DNA from: Zizania palustris
Lineage: Eukaryota; Streptophyta; Magnoliopsida; Poales; Poaceae
DNA length: 64,000 nt
Reading direction: 5' to 3'
NCBI GenBank assembly: GCA_019279435.1
Contig: JAAALK010000286.1
Coordinates: 31,061,712-31,125,711 of the forward strand
In this document: piece by piece, positions 63,357 through 64,000 of the stretch
How the letters are laid out: every line of letters begins with the position of its first letter
How positions within the stretch are numbered: the first letter of the stretch is position 1
Translations under genes and position numbers: made by a program
The notes under the pieces: model-generated
The model's database searches: none
The model's input: only the letters and a program-made list of their open reading frames with translations
What the model was told of the DNA's origin: nothing

Positions 63357-64000
63357 TATTATCACAGTAGAGGTCCACTAGACAAGACGCACTAGGAACA
63401 ACGCTTAGCTCAGAAACAAACTTTCTGATCCAAATGACCTCCTTTACAGCTTCTGAAGCTGCAATATACTCAGCTTCTGTCATAGAATCAACCATTGCCT
63501 CTTGCTTGGAACTCTTCCAACTCACTACGCCTCCGTTGAGGCATAACACAAAACCAAATAGTCATCGAGAATAATCTTTATCGGTCTAAAAGCTAGCATC
63601 AGTGTAACCACTAACAATGAGCTCCTCATCACCACTGTAAACTAGGAACATCTCCTTCATCCTTCTAAAGTACTTGATGATATTTTTTACTATAGCCCTG
63701 TGACTTTCACCTGGGTTTGACTGGTATCTTCTCATAACACTTAGAGTGTAGGAGACATATGGGCGTGTACATAGCATGACATACATGATGGACCTGATCG
63801 TGGAGGCATATGGGATAATAGTCATTTTCTCTGGCTCGTCGGGTGTCAGGGCACACTAAGTCTTACTAAGAGAGAGATACCATGTGACATTGGTAGAAAA
63901 CCCTTCTTGGAATTCTCCATTTTGAACTGCTTCAAAACCTTGTCAATGTACATACTCTAGCTTAATCCAATTAGCCGCTTTGATCTATCTCTATAGATCT
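63357..64000 (-). pseudogene. pol: Fragment of a copia RT-RNase H region
   Basis: Reverse strand from the right edge: a block like IYIDKVLKQFKMENSKKGFL, then PMSHGISLSKT with a stop, MTIIPYASTIRSIMYVMLCT, and RYQSNPGESHRAIVKNIIKY. Next come YTDASF and VSWKSSKQEAMVDSMTEAEY, then DLYCDNTAQAK. These are the C-terminal RT and RNase H of a Ty1/copia element distinct from M. Stops and frame changes mark it as dead; it continues beyond the window. Confidence 0.8.

Overview
The window is a stack of nested transposable elements from a plant, most likely a grass. I find no host gene, rRNA or tRNA gene. The grass call is an inference. It rests on Ty3/gypsy elements of the Tat type carrying extra antisense ORFs, SIRE/Maximus-type Ty1/copia elements with roughly 2-kb LTRs and a Met-tRNA primer site, a CACTA transposon with CCGCCG-rich leaders, and dense LTR-in-LTR nesting. 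Species cannot be told. Family names (X, B, M, S, Q) are my own labels.

Layout. The oldest visible host at the right edge is a TNP2-type CACTA transposase remnant (63049-63356) next to a copia RT/RNase H remnant (63357-64000). An X-type LTR (X2, minus) ends against it at 63048 and appears to host almost everything to the left: pieces 28479-28576, 40546-40858 and 62773-63048. Into X2 went copia S (plus, only its 3' end and LTR visible, 12993-28478), gypsy B2 (minus, 28577-40545, target duplication GTATG) and a copia Q LTR (40859-42602 plus 62677-62772). Copia S hosts gypsy B0 (to 12992), a solo X LTR (13014-14320, GTCAC) and gypsy B1 (16519-27893, CTCTA). B0 is split by gypsy X (1-7097), which is split by a solo copia-M LTR (1920-3869, ATTTG). 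B2 gag holds a solo B LTR (38205-38699, GTAAG). Q holds a partly tandem copia M (42603-62671, ACCAC). Its right LTR holds a CACTA transposon (53187-61620, ATG).

Most distinctive feature. Each B element has the order LTR, gag, pol, a 61-bp tandem repeat array, then a five-exon gene on the opposite strand, and LTR. In B2 (29524-33142) and B1 (26943-23322) the five exons total 3312 and 3321 nt, both divisible by three. All splice sites are GT/AG, intron phases are 1,1,0,0, and there is a TATA box 114-120 bp upstream of the ATG. Exon lengths differ between copies only by multiples of three. The predicted protein (about 1,100 aa) has an Ala-rich N-terminus, a domain resembling the plant 'putative gypsy type transposon' family, an NLS-like basic stretch, a long coiled coil and an acidic/basic C-terminus. 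Each copy carries one internal nonsense codon, at different places, so neither is intact as read. Antisense extra ORFs are known in Tat-lineage elements such as Grande and RIRE2; the spliced single-gene structure is my reading of this sequence.

The CACTA element carries a broken TNP2 gene and three further copies of a promoter-like cassette (subterminal repeats, TGACGTCA-like palindromes, TATA box, shared leader). It also has a duplicated segment with tRNA-like A and B boxes. Coding capacity elsewhere is mostly eroded; the best-preserved reading frames are B2 gag-pol and the copia M gag and RT/RNase H.
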